Origin: Hemerocallis citrina
Taxonomy: Eukaryota > Streptophyta > Magnoliopsida > Asparagales > Asphodelaceae
Reading direction: 5' to 3'
Assembly (NCBI GenBank): GCA_017893485.1
Contig: CM030358.1
Location: 252,071,228 to 252,135,227, forward strand
DNA: 64,000 nucleotides
The notes under the pieces are model-generated. The model made no database searches. It saw nothing but the letters and a program-made list of their open reading frames with translations, and had not been told where the DNA came from. A program made the translations under genes and the position numbers. This document shows, piece after piece, positions 20,697 to 30,373 of this stretch; position 1 is the stretch's first letter, and every line of letters begins with the position of its first letter.

Positions 20697-20706
20697 GATT
20701 TATAGT
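20697..20706 (-). promoter_or_regulatory. TATA box for the antisense cassette of Gypsy-1
   Basis: On the minus strand, ACTATAAATC is followed by CTTCACTCCCCCCTC, the same TATAAAT plus C-rich layout as the element's LTR promoter (CTATAAATACCTCCCC). It lies about 195 bp upstream of the antisense ATG at 20503. Inferred from sequence only. Confidence 0.5.
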
Positions 20707-20867
20707 AAAAAGGAACGTCCCTTGGACTTCCAAACGAAAAAGTGCGACTCTTGGGCCGCTCTCGAAACGTCGCGAAGGCCCAACACAACTACCTTCTTCG
20801 CCAAGACAACTAGCTCGGTATATCGGGACCGGGAGCCGAACTATACGCCATCCGACCATGCCAGCAA

Positions 20868-21070
20868 AGAGACCGGTCGGCTACCGAGCAAGTACCAATC
20901 CGAGCTGGCAAACGGAGAAAACTCCCTTTCTCCTCAAACTTCACGTAAAATCTCAATCAGACGACCCAGATCTCGCCGAGAACACTAGACGACAAGATAG
21001 TGTTTTCTCGAGAAATGTGCCCGTCTCGAGATGCGCGACGCCATCCAACGGTACAAATTGTGTCAAGTCG
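20868..21070. repeat. Copy of the 200-bp module upstream of the antisense cassette
   Basis: GAGACCGGTCGGCTACCGAG, CAAACGGAGAAAACTCCC, CTCAATCAGACGACCCAG, CGACAAGATAGTGTTTTCTC and CTCGAGATGCGCGACGCCAT match the units at 22640-23420 and the copy at 15975-16260. Copies of one module therefore bracket the minus-strand cassette. Confidence 0.85.
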
Positions 21071-21349
21071 CTCGGATGGCCTACACTTCCTCTATACCCC
21101 ACCTCTGTCTGGAGAAACCAGAAAAAATTTTAATTCAAAGTTTTAAGGCACCGCCTTCGGCGTGCCCCCCAGGCCCCATGTCTCGGTCGGTATTCCGCCA
21201 ACCCACGGGGCCCGGTCAAAAACAGATCGGCACACCCCCCATCTCTAACTCCTTCGGGCCGACAACCATCGGAAGCCGTCGGCCCGGAAGGAAGACAGAG
21301 ATGGGAAGAGGCCCATCATTCCGAAGCTGCTGCAATCCCTCGGTTCCGG

Positions 21350-22400
21350 ACTAGGGTCATCACCTCTTCTACAATGATCTTCCCCGACCCTGACACCTAC
21401 GTTGGAGCCCTCAGAATCGGGTGAAGATCATGGTGGAAGAACGACCACCCGTCCTACCGAAACAGATCGTCCCCTTCAGATCCGGACTTCGGTGGTCAAC
21501 CCTTCTACCGAGATCTCCCCCGACCCTGACACCTCTACCCAGGCCGTCAGAATCGGGAGAAGATCTAGGCGGAAGAGCGACCCCCGTCCTTCCGAAACAC
21601 ACAGTCCCTCGGATCCGGGCTTCGGTGGTCTGCCCTTCGGCCCAAACCTCCCCTGACCCGGACACCTCCACCCGGGCCATCAGAGTCAGGAGAAGATTTG
21701 GGCGGAAGAACGGCCACCAATCCTTCCGAAGTGAACCCCTCCTTCGGATCCGGACTACAGTCATCACCCCTTCTACCATGATCACCCCCGATCTTGACAC
21801 CCCCATCGGGCCAGTCAAAATCGGGTGATGATCATGGTGGAAGGGTGACCACCCGTCCTTCCGAATGAACTCACCCCTCGGATTCGGACATGGATCATCA
21901 CCTCTTCCACCATGATCTCCGCCGACCCTGACACCCACTGTGGGGCAACCAGAGTCGGCAGAAGATCTTGGTGGAAGAACGACCACCCGTCCTTCCGAGG
22001 CAGCTCACCCTTCGGCTTCGGACATGGATCATCACCTCTTCCACCATGATCTCCCCCGACCCTAACACCCACGTTGGAGCAGTCAGAGTCAGGAGAAGAC
22101 CATGGTGGAAGAACGACCACCCGTCCTTCCGAAGTAACTTGCCCCTCGGGTCCGGACTACGGTCGTCACCACTTCTGCCTTATTCTCTCCCGCTCCTGAC
22201 ATCTCCTTTCGAGCCGTGAGGAACGGGAGAAGAACAAGGCAACAGGGCGACCACCCGTCCTTCCGAAGTAACTCATCCCTCGGGTCCGGACTACGGTCGT
22301 CACCACTACTGCCATGTTCCCCCCCCCCCCCCGCTCCTGACATCCACTTTGGGGCCGTCAGGAACGGAAGAAGAAAAAGGCAAAAGAGCAACCACCCCTT
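21350..22400. repeat. About 134-bp tandem repeat array of Gypsy-1
   Basis: Seven to eight units of 133-135 bp. The marker CGTCCTTCCGAA recurs at about 21451, 21586, 21719, 21854, 21989, 22122 and 22258. Units also share GATCTCCCCCGACCCTGACA and GGAGAAGATC.TGGTGGAAG. A run of C interrupts one unit at about 22319-22332. Open frames of about 85-190 codons across it are repeat artefacts. Confidence 0.9.
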
Positions 22401-22639
22401 CGGACCTCGAAAGATAAGTTACCCAAGGCCAATACCTCCGAGGTTTGAAACTCTACATTGTTGCGATTGAAATGACAAAGGGAGTGGGGTACTTATAAGC
22501 TCTCCTCCAAGGTCTGGCCATTATGACCCTCGGAAGTTGAAACGCCACGCATTAATTGAAGGAGTTATCCTTAATGACCTGGGGAAGGTGGAACGCCGCG
22601 CAAACCCCGGAGCACCATTAATGCCCTTGGGAACAGGAT

Positions 22640-23420
22640 CGTCTCGAGACAGATTGCGCCACGTCGCTCGACCTGCCGAGATCCCCTGTCTTCGTTCGGT
22701 TGCCGAGCAAGCGCCTTCCCGAGCTCGCAAACGGAGAAAACTCACTTTCTCCTCAACTTTCGCGCATGATCTCGATCGGACGGCCCAGATCTTGCCGAGG
22801 ACACTAGGCGACAAGATAGTGTTTTCTTGGGAAACGTGCCTGTCTGGAGATGCGCGTCGCCATCCAATGGCTCAGACTGCGCCACGTCGCTCGACCTGCC
22901 GTGATCCCCTGTCTTCGGTCGGCTGCCGAGCAAGCGCCTTCCCGAGCTCGCAAACGGAGAAAACTCACTTTTTCCTCAACTTTCGCGCATGATCTCGATC
23001 AGACGGCCCAGATCTTACCGAAGACACTAGGCGACAAGATAGTGTTTTCTTGGGAAATGTGCTCGTCTCGAGATGCGCGTCGCCATCCAATGGCTCAGAC
23101 TGCGCCACGTCGCTCGACCTGCCGTGACCCCCTGTCTTCGGTCGGCTGCCGAGCAAGTGCCTTCCCGAGCTCGCAAACGGAGAAAACTCACTTTCTCCTC
23201 AACTTTCGCGCATGATCTCGATCAGACGGCCCAGATCTTGCTGAGGACACTAGGCGACAAGATAGTGTTTTCTTGGGAAATGTGCCCATCTCGAGATGCG
23301 CGTCGCCATCCAATGGCTCAGATTGCGCCACGTCGCTCGGCCTGCCGAGCTCCCATCCCTCCGATCGGCGGCCGAGCAAGTGCCTTTCCGAGCTCACAAA
23401 CGGAGAAAAAAGCTTCCGAG
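22640..23420. repeat. 223-bp tandem repeat array of Gypsy-1
   Basis: About 3.5 units with an exact 223-bp period (ATGCGCGTCGCCATCCAATGG at 22850, 23073 and 23296). Each unit contains GCGCCACGTCGCTCGACCTG, GCAAACGGAGAAAACTCAC, CGCATGATCTCGATC and GACAAGATAGTGTTTTCTTG. It is the amplified form of the module seen singly at 20868 and 15975. Confidence 0.93.
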
Positions 23421-23489
23421 CGATAACGACCGATGGATCTCTCAAAAATTCGCGCCCGTCTATGATCAACGGCCTAGATCGATCCACAT

Positions 23490-23895
23490 CATAAATCGGT
23501 ATTTAAAATCATTTTTAATTTATTTTAATCGATTTATTTATTTAAAAATTGCGAAAAAATTGCTAAAAATTCGGGAAAATTAACTAAAAATTCTAGAAAA
23601 TAATTAAGAATTCGGGGGTATATTTTTTAGCCCCCGAACAAACAATTATTACCTAGAATGAACTGTTAAGGTCCCCGAACGATTAGTAAACACATCGCAA
23701 AATTAAATAAATAATCTGAAAAAATAGATAAAAGCCATCAAATACTCGATATGGCTAGAGAACAGCACACAGCATCAAAAAATTACCTCACTACCCCCTT
23801 CGAGATTCAAAATCCTCCAGTTGGACTCCGATACAACTCCACTATCCACCAAAACAGTCAAACTACTCCTCAAAGGCTGATCACACTCAGTCTTT
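23490..23895. other. AT-rich non-coding 3' region of Gypsy-1
   Basis: Composition changes abruptly from GC-rich repeats to AT-rich sequence with TTTAAAAATT-type runs. No open frame or repeat was recognised. It leads into the polypurine tract. Confidence 0.5.
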
Positions 23896-23911
23896 AGGAG
23901 TGGGGGGCTCG
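23896..23911 (+). other. Polypurine tract of Gypsy-1
   Basis: AGGAGTGGGGGGCTCG directly precedes the 3' LTR. The opposite-strand tract of Gypsy-3 at 36356-36371 (AGGAGTGGGGGGTTCC) is nearly the same. Confidence 0.85.
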
Positions 23912-24505
23912 TGATATGGCTAAAAATGGGGTTAAATCGGAACCGTCCAGATTGGGCGCGAATCTCGAAACTCGGGGGTAAAATGGTAATTTCACATACA
24001 AGGTGGATCCAAAGTGGGTACCGGATCTCCTTCGCACGAGACCCAATAACCCACGAACGGGTCCCCACCGATTGGGCACGGGTCCCAACCCGAGGCGAGC
24101 TCAGACCAGCAAGAGACAAATCAGGTTCACTGATTTGACCAAGTCAACGGGCCTGATTTGCTCTCACTGGGAATCAAGGGGTTAGTTTCCTAAACAGACT
24201 GTGAGGATTTTTCTCCTAGCAGTTACACTGGGAACCAGGCCTCTAATCACTCCCCTGGCGACTATAAATACCTCCCCTCTGCCACTGTGACCAGGTTAAT
24301 CACTCTTTTTCCACCTTAAGCTCTTTCTTTAATCACCACTGGTTACTGACAAGAGCGTCGGAGGGTGCGTCGCCGGGATCAACCCCGGTGTCTCGCACTT
24401 CCTTGCAGGTTGCGGCAGGAGTAAGAAGGCTTGGATCAGCTGTTCAGGTTTTCTCGAACTCACAAATCTTATCTGTTTACCCCCACACCGAAATCAGCGG
24501 TAACA
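23912..24505 (+). repeat. 3' LTR of Gypsy-1
   Basis: 594 bp, ending GGTAACA before the target duplication CCATG (24506-24510). By eye it differs from the 5' LTR at about 11 positions, most of them clustered around 24125-24175. Confidence 0.93.
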
Positions 24506-24508
24506 CCA

Positions 24509-24648
24509 TGTTAGAATTAGGGATAGGAAAATATTCTTTTTATTGATTGAATAAACTGAGTACAATACGTCTCCTATATATAGGAGAGAAGAGAATACTA
24601 AACTAATACATTATTCAATGTGGGACTAAACTAATCTATCATCTAACA
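24509..24648 (-). repeat. LTR of the short-LTR element (5' LTR of the element)
   Basis: 140 bp from TGTTAGAATTAGGG to ATCTAACA, followed by target duplication GTATT. Its first bases overlap the CCATG duplication made by Gypsy-1. Partner of 7799-7938. Confidence 0.88.
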
Positions 24649-24653
24649 GTATT

Positions 24654-25290
24654 GTACATATAAGAAAACCTTGGACAGTTTGGAAGACTGCTAGGATCGT
24701 TCATTGAAAAACAAAAAGTCCGTCTTTCATGTTCTCCTCCTTCAGTAATGATTTTATTGCATTTGAGTAGCACCCAACCGGATTTAAACTTTCTGAATAA
24801 CGTTGTCGTAGACATCTCCAATGCACAGGCAAGAGAAACACAATGATGTTTGTTGCCTTAAAGGAACTTCACCAACTCTAGAAAATTCAAATTGAATTCT
24901 TTTCCTGCTACAATTCTTTTGTTTATTGCTATTAAGATCTACAGAATAGCCATCTAGATTGCTCTCTTTTGCTCGTTGTCATATGCAACGCACCCTTCGA
25001 TGAGAAACTGAATGTAATGAAGCAATGGTGCGGGTACTGCTCTTTTTCAGTTTCCCATCGACACTTTCCTTCAACATAGCTTGATGAATAGATTGAATTT
25101 GATCATTAGTTGTTACTCTTCTACTCCTTGTTGGACCTACGAAAAACTTAAATTACTCCATATTATATAATCATGAATGAGTTTTAAAAAGTGCATGTTG
25201 AAAAAAAGTTCTGACTTCGTACCCAACATATCTGATTCAGTTGATTGAAAAGAGCTTTCATCATCCAAGGGTATGTTGTTAAGATCAAAT
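24654..25290 (-). pseudogene. Mariner-like transposase, N-terminal and middle part
   Basis: The minus strand reads VGPTRSRRVTNDQIQ, LKESVDGKLKKSSTRTIASL, VSHRRVRCI and QRAK, a helix-turn-helix DNA-binding region in the order used by plant mariner-like transposases. Then come GEVPLRQQTS, CNKIITEGGEHERRTFCFSM and LPNCPRFSYMYNTV, which continue directly into VHIDEK at 7759 once the insertion is removed. Frames are interrupted. It supplies the half of the gene missing at 6967-7759. Further upstream exons may lie at 25290-25608. Confidence 0.82.
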
Positions 25291-25608
25291 GGTAAAACAT
25301 TATTTTGGTCAACCACAAAGATTACAGAGTTTGTTATGGAAAACTGGCAACAAATTCAAAAGACAAACAAATGGAAAAAATAAAGGGATTCTTACCTGGA
25401 TTAGTGTTAAGATCAATTACATCATCTACGAGTATGAAGTTAAGATCAAATGGCGAAACATTATGTTGTTCATCTGGAAAAGAGTAGAAACGTTGATATT
25501 GGAAAATATGTAAATATAGATGAAAATGTTACCATAAAAGAAAGTGAAAAGAATTTTTACTTGGATTAGTACTGAGATCATTTTCAACTGAAAAATTAGT
25601 TTGTGCAT
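25291..25608 (-). other. 5' region of the mariner-like gene with repeated FDLN-like pieces
   Basis: Three diverged copies of a short segment appear on the minus strand: LILTTYP-, FDLNFIL- and NDLSTNPSK-like readings around 25270, 25445 and 25580. They are linked to GATCAAATGG.(A/G)AAACATTA and TTACTTGGATTAGT. They may be duplicated small exons of the transposase leader. The sequence resumes at 54282 after Gypsy-3. No TIR was recognised. Confidence 0.35.
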
Positions 25609-26047
25609 TGATGCGGTTTGTTTTTTGGGGTGGCTGCACCAGGTGTGAGTTCTCTCAATTTGTAAAGTAGAAGCTTCGGTACTGGCTATACGCCCGACCC
25701 TCAGCTGAGGGAACGGCTCAGGAGTGGGCGGGAGTGAGGTGGAGGTCGGATGCTCGGCTCGGATCTGGAGGTTCAGCTCAGATCTGGAAGCTCGGATCCG
25801 GTTCCACTCGGCCTAGGAACACTGGGGTTGATCCCGGTGGTAGGCCCTCCGAAGGTCTAGTTAGTCACTGAAGAGTAACAGTAACTAGGGCTTTTAGAGG
25901 GGAAAGATTGATTACCTTGTGAAGGGGGAGAGGGCCTGGTATTTATAGGCAGTGCGAAGCAGGTCTGGACCCGTTTAGGCAGGGTCTGGACCCGATTGCC
26001 CGTGGGCCTGATGTGGTAGAAGCCCATGGGGCTTAGGGCTGACCTGG
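25609..26047 (-). repeat. Left LTR of Gypsy-3, first part
   Basis: It starts TGATGCGGTTTG (the LTR end on the minus strand) and is interrupted at CCTGG by Athila. A minus-strand TATA box (CCTATAAATACC) lies near 25938-25949. The remainder is 36277-36355. Confidence 0.88.
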
Positions 26048-27663
26048 TGATGAACCCAATAATATTCACATTTAGGAGCAATAATCTTAATGCAATTGGA
26101 CATTTAAATGCTCTATATGTGGTATTTTACTTTTATTTTCTCTTTTCCATAGGAAACAGCCTAAAACAGCAAAACGAAGCAGATTCAGGATTTTGAGGAT
26201 GATACATAGAAACTGCAGAGCATAAGTCGACTGGTTCTTCAAACAGGCGACTGGACAGAGAGGTTGAAGCTGCTCGGTACAGTCGACTTACTCCAAAGAC
26301 AGTCGACTTGACTTATGAATTACGAATCTACAGATGTCTCGGCACAGTCGAATGATTACAAAACCAGTCGACTGGCATTCAGCAGAGTTAGAAGATAAGA
26401 ACAGTGAAGATTCATCCACATCCAAATACGAAGCAAGATTAAGTTATCCAAACCCAGGTCGTCTGCGAATAACAACTCTTCATTAATCAAGTTAGGGAAC
26501 CAGGATTGGCAAGTGAGAAGATTGACTCAGATCTATATTCGATGTATAAAGAGATAGAATTGAAATCTGCAGATGTGGGCAAAAGAAATTATAAAAAGGC
26601 TGGAATAAGGAGTTGAGAGTATCACTTAATCTCTGAATCATCAATCGTCAACCAACAGGCATTATTCTATCAGCATCGAAGAAAGAAGGAGATCAAGTAC
26701 ACTGAAAGGAACGATCCAGTCGACTGAGTGACAGCAAGTCGACTTCTCGGGCCGAACATCATCAGTTTATTTCTTCTCTTTCTAGTTTTTTATTTTAATC
26801 ATCTATTCGACACTGTTAGTCAATAAAAGTCTTATTATGTGGAACTAATTTCATAGTTGGGTAGATTGAAACCGTAGTCATGTAATGCTTATATTCTTCT
26901 CAATGCTACTCTATTACTTATTGATTAAACCTGATTGTATTGGTAAGAATTATAATATGAATCAAACTTGTTCAGAAGTTCTAAGAGCAGTCGACTGAGA
27001 GTGACAGCAAGTCGACTGCCATGCAGAACCTGAGATTATCAAGTTTGCGTATTATAAATTTGAATCTGTTATATGAGCATAGAGATGACCCGTATCTCGT
27101 GCTCATAGCTTGTAACACAGGAATCTTTAGGGGTTCTTGGTTTAATCAACTTGAAGGATCTAGATCTGATACCAATTTCTAGAACTTCGAGTATTTGTTC
27201 GTTTCCATTGTTCGTATGTTTTCTTTAAGTGCAACTTAGTAGATCCCATGCTAAATACTTAAGGAGAGAAACGAATTAGAGTAGATACCATGCCTAATTC
27301 TTGGCCTAGGGAAACATGAACTTTAAGGAGTAGATACCATGCCCTTAAAGGAACAAACATGAGTAATTAGAGTCGTATAGAAGGTGACTTAGCATTATTG
27401 ACTACAGGTGGAAATCAAAGCCCAACTACTTAATAGATATTTGTGATTCAGAACTACTTGATCTAGTTTTAATCTTGTCATTTCTTTTAGAATAACACTT
27501 TAAGATTCTTATTTCTGTTTTATTGGTTAGTAAGTTAATTTCTACAATCTCTGTGGGATCGACCCTTGCTTGTCACTACGCTTCTATAAACGATTCGTAC
27601 ACTTGCGAGGTTTTAATTTGTGTCTAGTTTATCTATTTATTTAGATAGCTAGATTGCACAACA
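26048..27663 (+). repeat. 5' LTR of Athila
   Basis: It begins TGATGAACCCAATAATATTC and ends GATTGCACAACA. A TATAAAAAGG box lies at about 26590-26599. The palindrome AGTCGACT occurs at least eight times, near 26225, 26281, 26301, 26366, 26719, 26737, 26988 and 27009, with several one-base variants. Confidence 0.93.
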
Positions 27664-27671
27664 AGTTTTTT

Positions 27672-27689
27672 TGGCACCGCTGCCGGGGA
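27672..27689 (+). other. Primer-binding site of Athila
   Basis: TGGCACCGCTGCCGGGGA is the usual Athila primer site (TGGCGCCGTTGCCGGGGA, tRNA-Asp type) with two changes, eight bases after the LTR. Confidence 0.85.
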
Positions 27690-27787
27690 TTGTTTAGTAT
27701 TTTAACTTACAAATCAGTAAAAAAAATTTCATTTTTCTTTTCTTTTATTAATAAATATTTTTCTTTTAGGTTACAGGATTTTGGTGA

Positions 27788-28615
27788 ATGCACGGGAGAC
27801 GATCACTTCACCCAGAACTACTACCTATTGACGAAGAAACAGAACGCACTCTGCACAGATTAGGTCGGCTGTCTGCAACAAACCAGTCGACTGTTACAAG
27901 GAACAAGTCGACTGCACAGAGACCCAATTTACAAGCAATAATGGGTAAGGAAGTACCAAATCGAGTACTAATGCAGGACAAATTCACGCCAAAGAATATT
28001 GAGCAACCTTCCTGCATTGCTTATCAACCTAATGTCACAGGAAATACGCATCTATCTCCTCAATTACTTAGCATGGTTCCTCACTTTAGTGGCAAACCAG
28101 ACAAAGAGCCTCACCTCCATCTGCAAGATTTCTTTGATCTTTGCAGAACACAAAGCGTCCAAGGGCTTACCCCTGAACATATCAGGTTAATTTTGTTTCC
28201 ATTCTCTTTAAAACTTAATGCTAAATTGTGGTATAATTCTTTGGAATCAGGATCAATTCAATCATGGGAGCAATTGGCAACAAGGTTTTTGAAAGAATTC
28301 TTTCCAGCCCAGAAAACCAAACAACTAAAAAGGGAGATTCAACTCTTCCAACAAAAAGATGGAGATTTATTCTTCGAAGCATGGAAGGACTTCAAGAACA
28401 AGCTTCTCAAGTGTCCTATGCACAACATGCCTAAGGATGATCAGGTACAAGCATTTTATGAGGGTTTAAATGATACTAACAAGGCAATTGTGGATTCAGC
28501 TTGCAACGAAATCTTAATGAGGAAAAGTGGTGAGGAGGCCATCGAACTATTTGAAGAACTCAGCGAGAACTCACAGCAATTCTCAACAAGGGGAAGAGGC
28601 ATCTTGAAAAAATAG
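27788..28615 (+). pseudogene. gag: Gag (N-terminal part) of Athila
   Basis: ATG at 27788 (MHGRRSLHPELLPIDEETE). The retrotransposon gag core spans about residues 90-260: PHFSGKPDKEPHLHLQDF, LRLILFPFSL-like IRLILFPFSLKLNAKLWYN, SWEQLATRFLKEFFPAQKT, QKDGDLFFEAWKDFKNKLLK and EGLNDTNKAIVDSA. The frame ends at TAG 28613, but the same frame continues downstream with the expected GVYEI, so the stop is a nonsense mutation. Two AGTCGACTG motifs like those of the LTR lie near 27884 and 27906. Confidence 0.92.
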
Positions 28616-30373
28616 GGAGTTTACGAAATTTCTAGTAGTAATAACATACAATTAGAAATGGTAAACATGAACAAAAAAATTGATATGCTTGTTAATGCAA
28701 TGACAACGATGGGTGGTGTAAAAAATCAAACAAAAGAAATTTGTGCAATTTGTTCTCATTTTGATCATACGACTGATACGTGTCCCATGTCTTCTTTCAC
28801 AGATCAGGAGCATGCAAACTATGTAGGACAAGAAGTGTTTCCACCAAAGAACAACCCCTTCTCGAACACGTACAACCCAGGGTGGAGAAACCATCCAAAT
28901 TTCGCATGGAGCAATAATCAAAACAATCAAGGCACTCAAATTTTGCAAGGACATGTACGGAACTTCCAGATGGGAAGTGGGTTTGATCGGTCAGTACAAG
29001 AACAGAAGAAGTTGGATTTTGAATCCACCGTTCTTCAATTGCTCCAACAGCAACATCAAACAAGCAACCAACAAGGACAGGCAATTCAGAAATTGGAAAC
29101 CCAAATCGGGCAAATCGCGAAGGAGTTGAGTGAGAGAAAGGCAGGAGAACTCCCAGCACAAACTATACCAAACCCTAGAGGCCAAGAACAGCTCAAATCA
29201 GTGACAACCTTAAGAAGTGGTAAGATAATTGACAACAAGGTTGGAACACACGTAAACAAGTCAGATACACTACCATCAAAAGCTTTGGGTTCCAACAAGG
29301 TAAGTGAAAAAGAAGGGGCAGTATTGCCACCATCCCCTCAAAGGTTAGTCAAGCAAAAGAAAGAACAACATTTATTTGATATCTTTGAAACTCTCAGAAA
29401 GGTAGAAATTAATATTCCCCTACTTGATGCTATTAAACAAATTCCTTCTTATGCCAAATTTTTGAAAGAATGCTGTACTCACAAAAGAAAATTTCAGGTT
29501 AGGAAGGATGTGGCTTTGACAGAGGAAGTGAGCGCCGTATTGTTAAGGAAATTACCTCTTAAATTGAAGGACCCAGGTAGTTTTACCATTCCTTGCAGGG
29601 TTGGTGAGCACTTCTTTGAAAAGGCACTGCTAGACTTGGGGGCAAGCATAAATCTTCTTCCATACTCTGTTTACGAAAAGCTAGGATTTGGGGAACTCAA
29701 ACCAACATCCATCACTTTGCAGTTGGCTGATCGCAGCATCAGGAGACCTAGAGGTATTTTGGAAGATGTCCTAGTTCAGGTAAATGACTTCATTTTGCCT
29801 GCAGATTTTGTTGTGTTGGATATGGAGGACTCTTCAATGCCATCTTCTTTACCGATCATTCTAGGTAGGCCCTTTATGAGTACGACAGATATAAAAATTT
29901 GTGTTAAAAAGGGTACTATAAGTATGAAAATAAATGGAGAAAAGGTTGAATTTAAAATGTTTGATGCACTAAAATTACCACATGAGGATCATGAATGTTA
30001 TAATATTGATGTGGTACAGGAGATTGTCGATCAAACATTTCAGGTACATAGCATTGAACCACTACAAGCTGCAATTACACAATCTCTAACATTGTCTCAT
30101 GTTGAACAGGAATACGATGAATGGAGGATTGCAGAGACAGTACATTACCTCAAAACTCCAAAATCATATTCAGGTAAGCTTGGACCTGCATTTGAAAATC
30201 TTGTGTCAGATAACACTTTTGTTTCCTCTATTACCAGGACACCAGACGTGGAGCTTAAGCCGCTGCCTGAACACTTGAAGCATGCATATTTGGGTGAGAA
30301 CCAGACGCTACCTGTGATAGTTGCTGCAAACTTGAGTGCGCAAGAAGAAGATAAGCTGCTGAGGGTGCTGTGA
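28616..30373 (+). pseudogene. pol: Gag C-terminus and protease of Athila
   Basis: Same frame as the preceding part. A CAICSHFDHTTDTCP zinc knuckle (CX2CX4HX4C type) lies near 28745-28790, then glutamine-rich linkers and KLETQIGQIAKELSERKAGE. The protease has PCRVGEHFFEKALLDLGASI and LLPYSVYEKLGFGELKPTSI (about 29590-29720). The catalytic motif is DLGAS, typical of Athila. SLPIILGRPFMSTTDIKI follows. A TGA at 30371 replaces the usual CGA in LRVLREHKGAIGW. Confidence 0.92.

Larger units (their letters stand above)
9189..24505 (+). mobile_element. Tat-type Ty3/gypsy retrotransposon, 15.3 kb (Gypsy-1)
   Basis: 594-bp LTRs lie at 9189-9782 and 23912-24505, with target duplication CCATG (9184-9188, 24506-24510), a primer-binding site and a polypurine tract. 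The order is gag, protease, RT, RNase H, a second archaeal-type RNase H, and integrase remnants. Next come a 110-bp repeat array, a minus-strand gene cassette, and two further repeat arrays before the 3' LTR. The second RNase H and the RT wording (LNKACPKD, MDAFSGYNQ) place it in the Tat lineage. It cannot be autonomous: it has in-frame stops, several frameshifts and a missing integrase core. LTRs differ by about 11 of 594 bases by eye, so the insertion is fairly recent. Confidence 0.92.
7765..24648 (-). mobile_element. Short-LTR non-autonomous retrotransposon, host of Gypsy-1
   Basis: 140-bp LTRs lie at 7799-7938 and 24509-24648, with a GTATT duplication at 7760-7764 and 24649-24653. The copy inserted into the mariner-like gene, whose reading YMYNTVHIDEK is restored by excision. 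Orientation is minus: a TGGTATCAGATC primer-binding site follows the right-hand LTR, and a polypurine GAGAGGGGG lies next to the left-hand LTR. The native internal region is only about 1.25 kb (7939-9183), with no gag or pol, so it resembles TRIM/LARD-type elements. Gypsy-1 inserted two bases inside the right-hand LTR edge. The left LTR has a 34-bp duplicated edge (7765-7798). Confidence 0.82.

Noticed and set aside
21402..23583. Frames of 80-190 codons in several frames
   Set aside because: They are produced by the 134-bp and 223-bp repeat arrays being free of stops in more than one frame.
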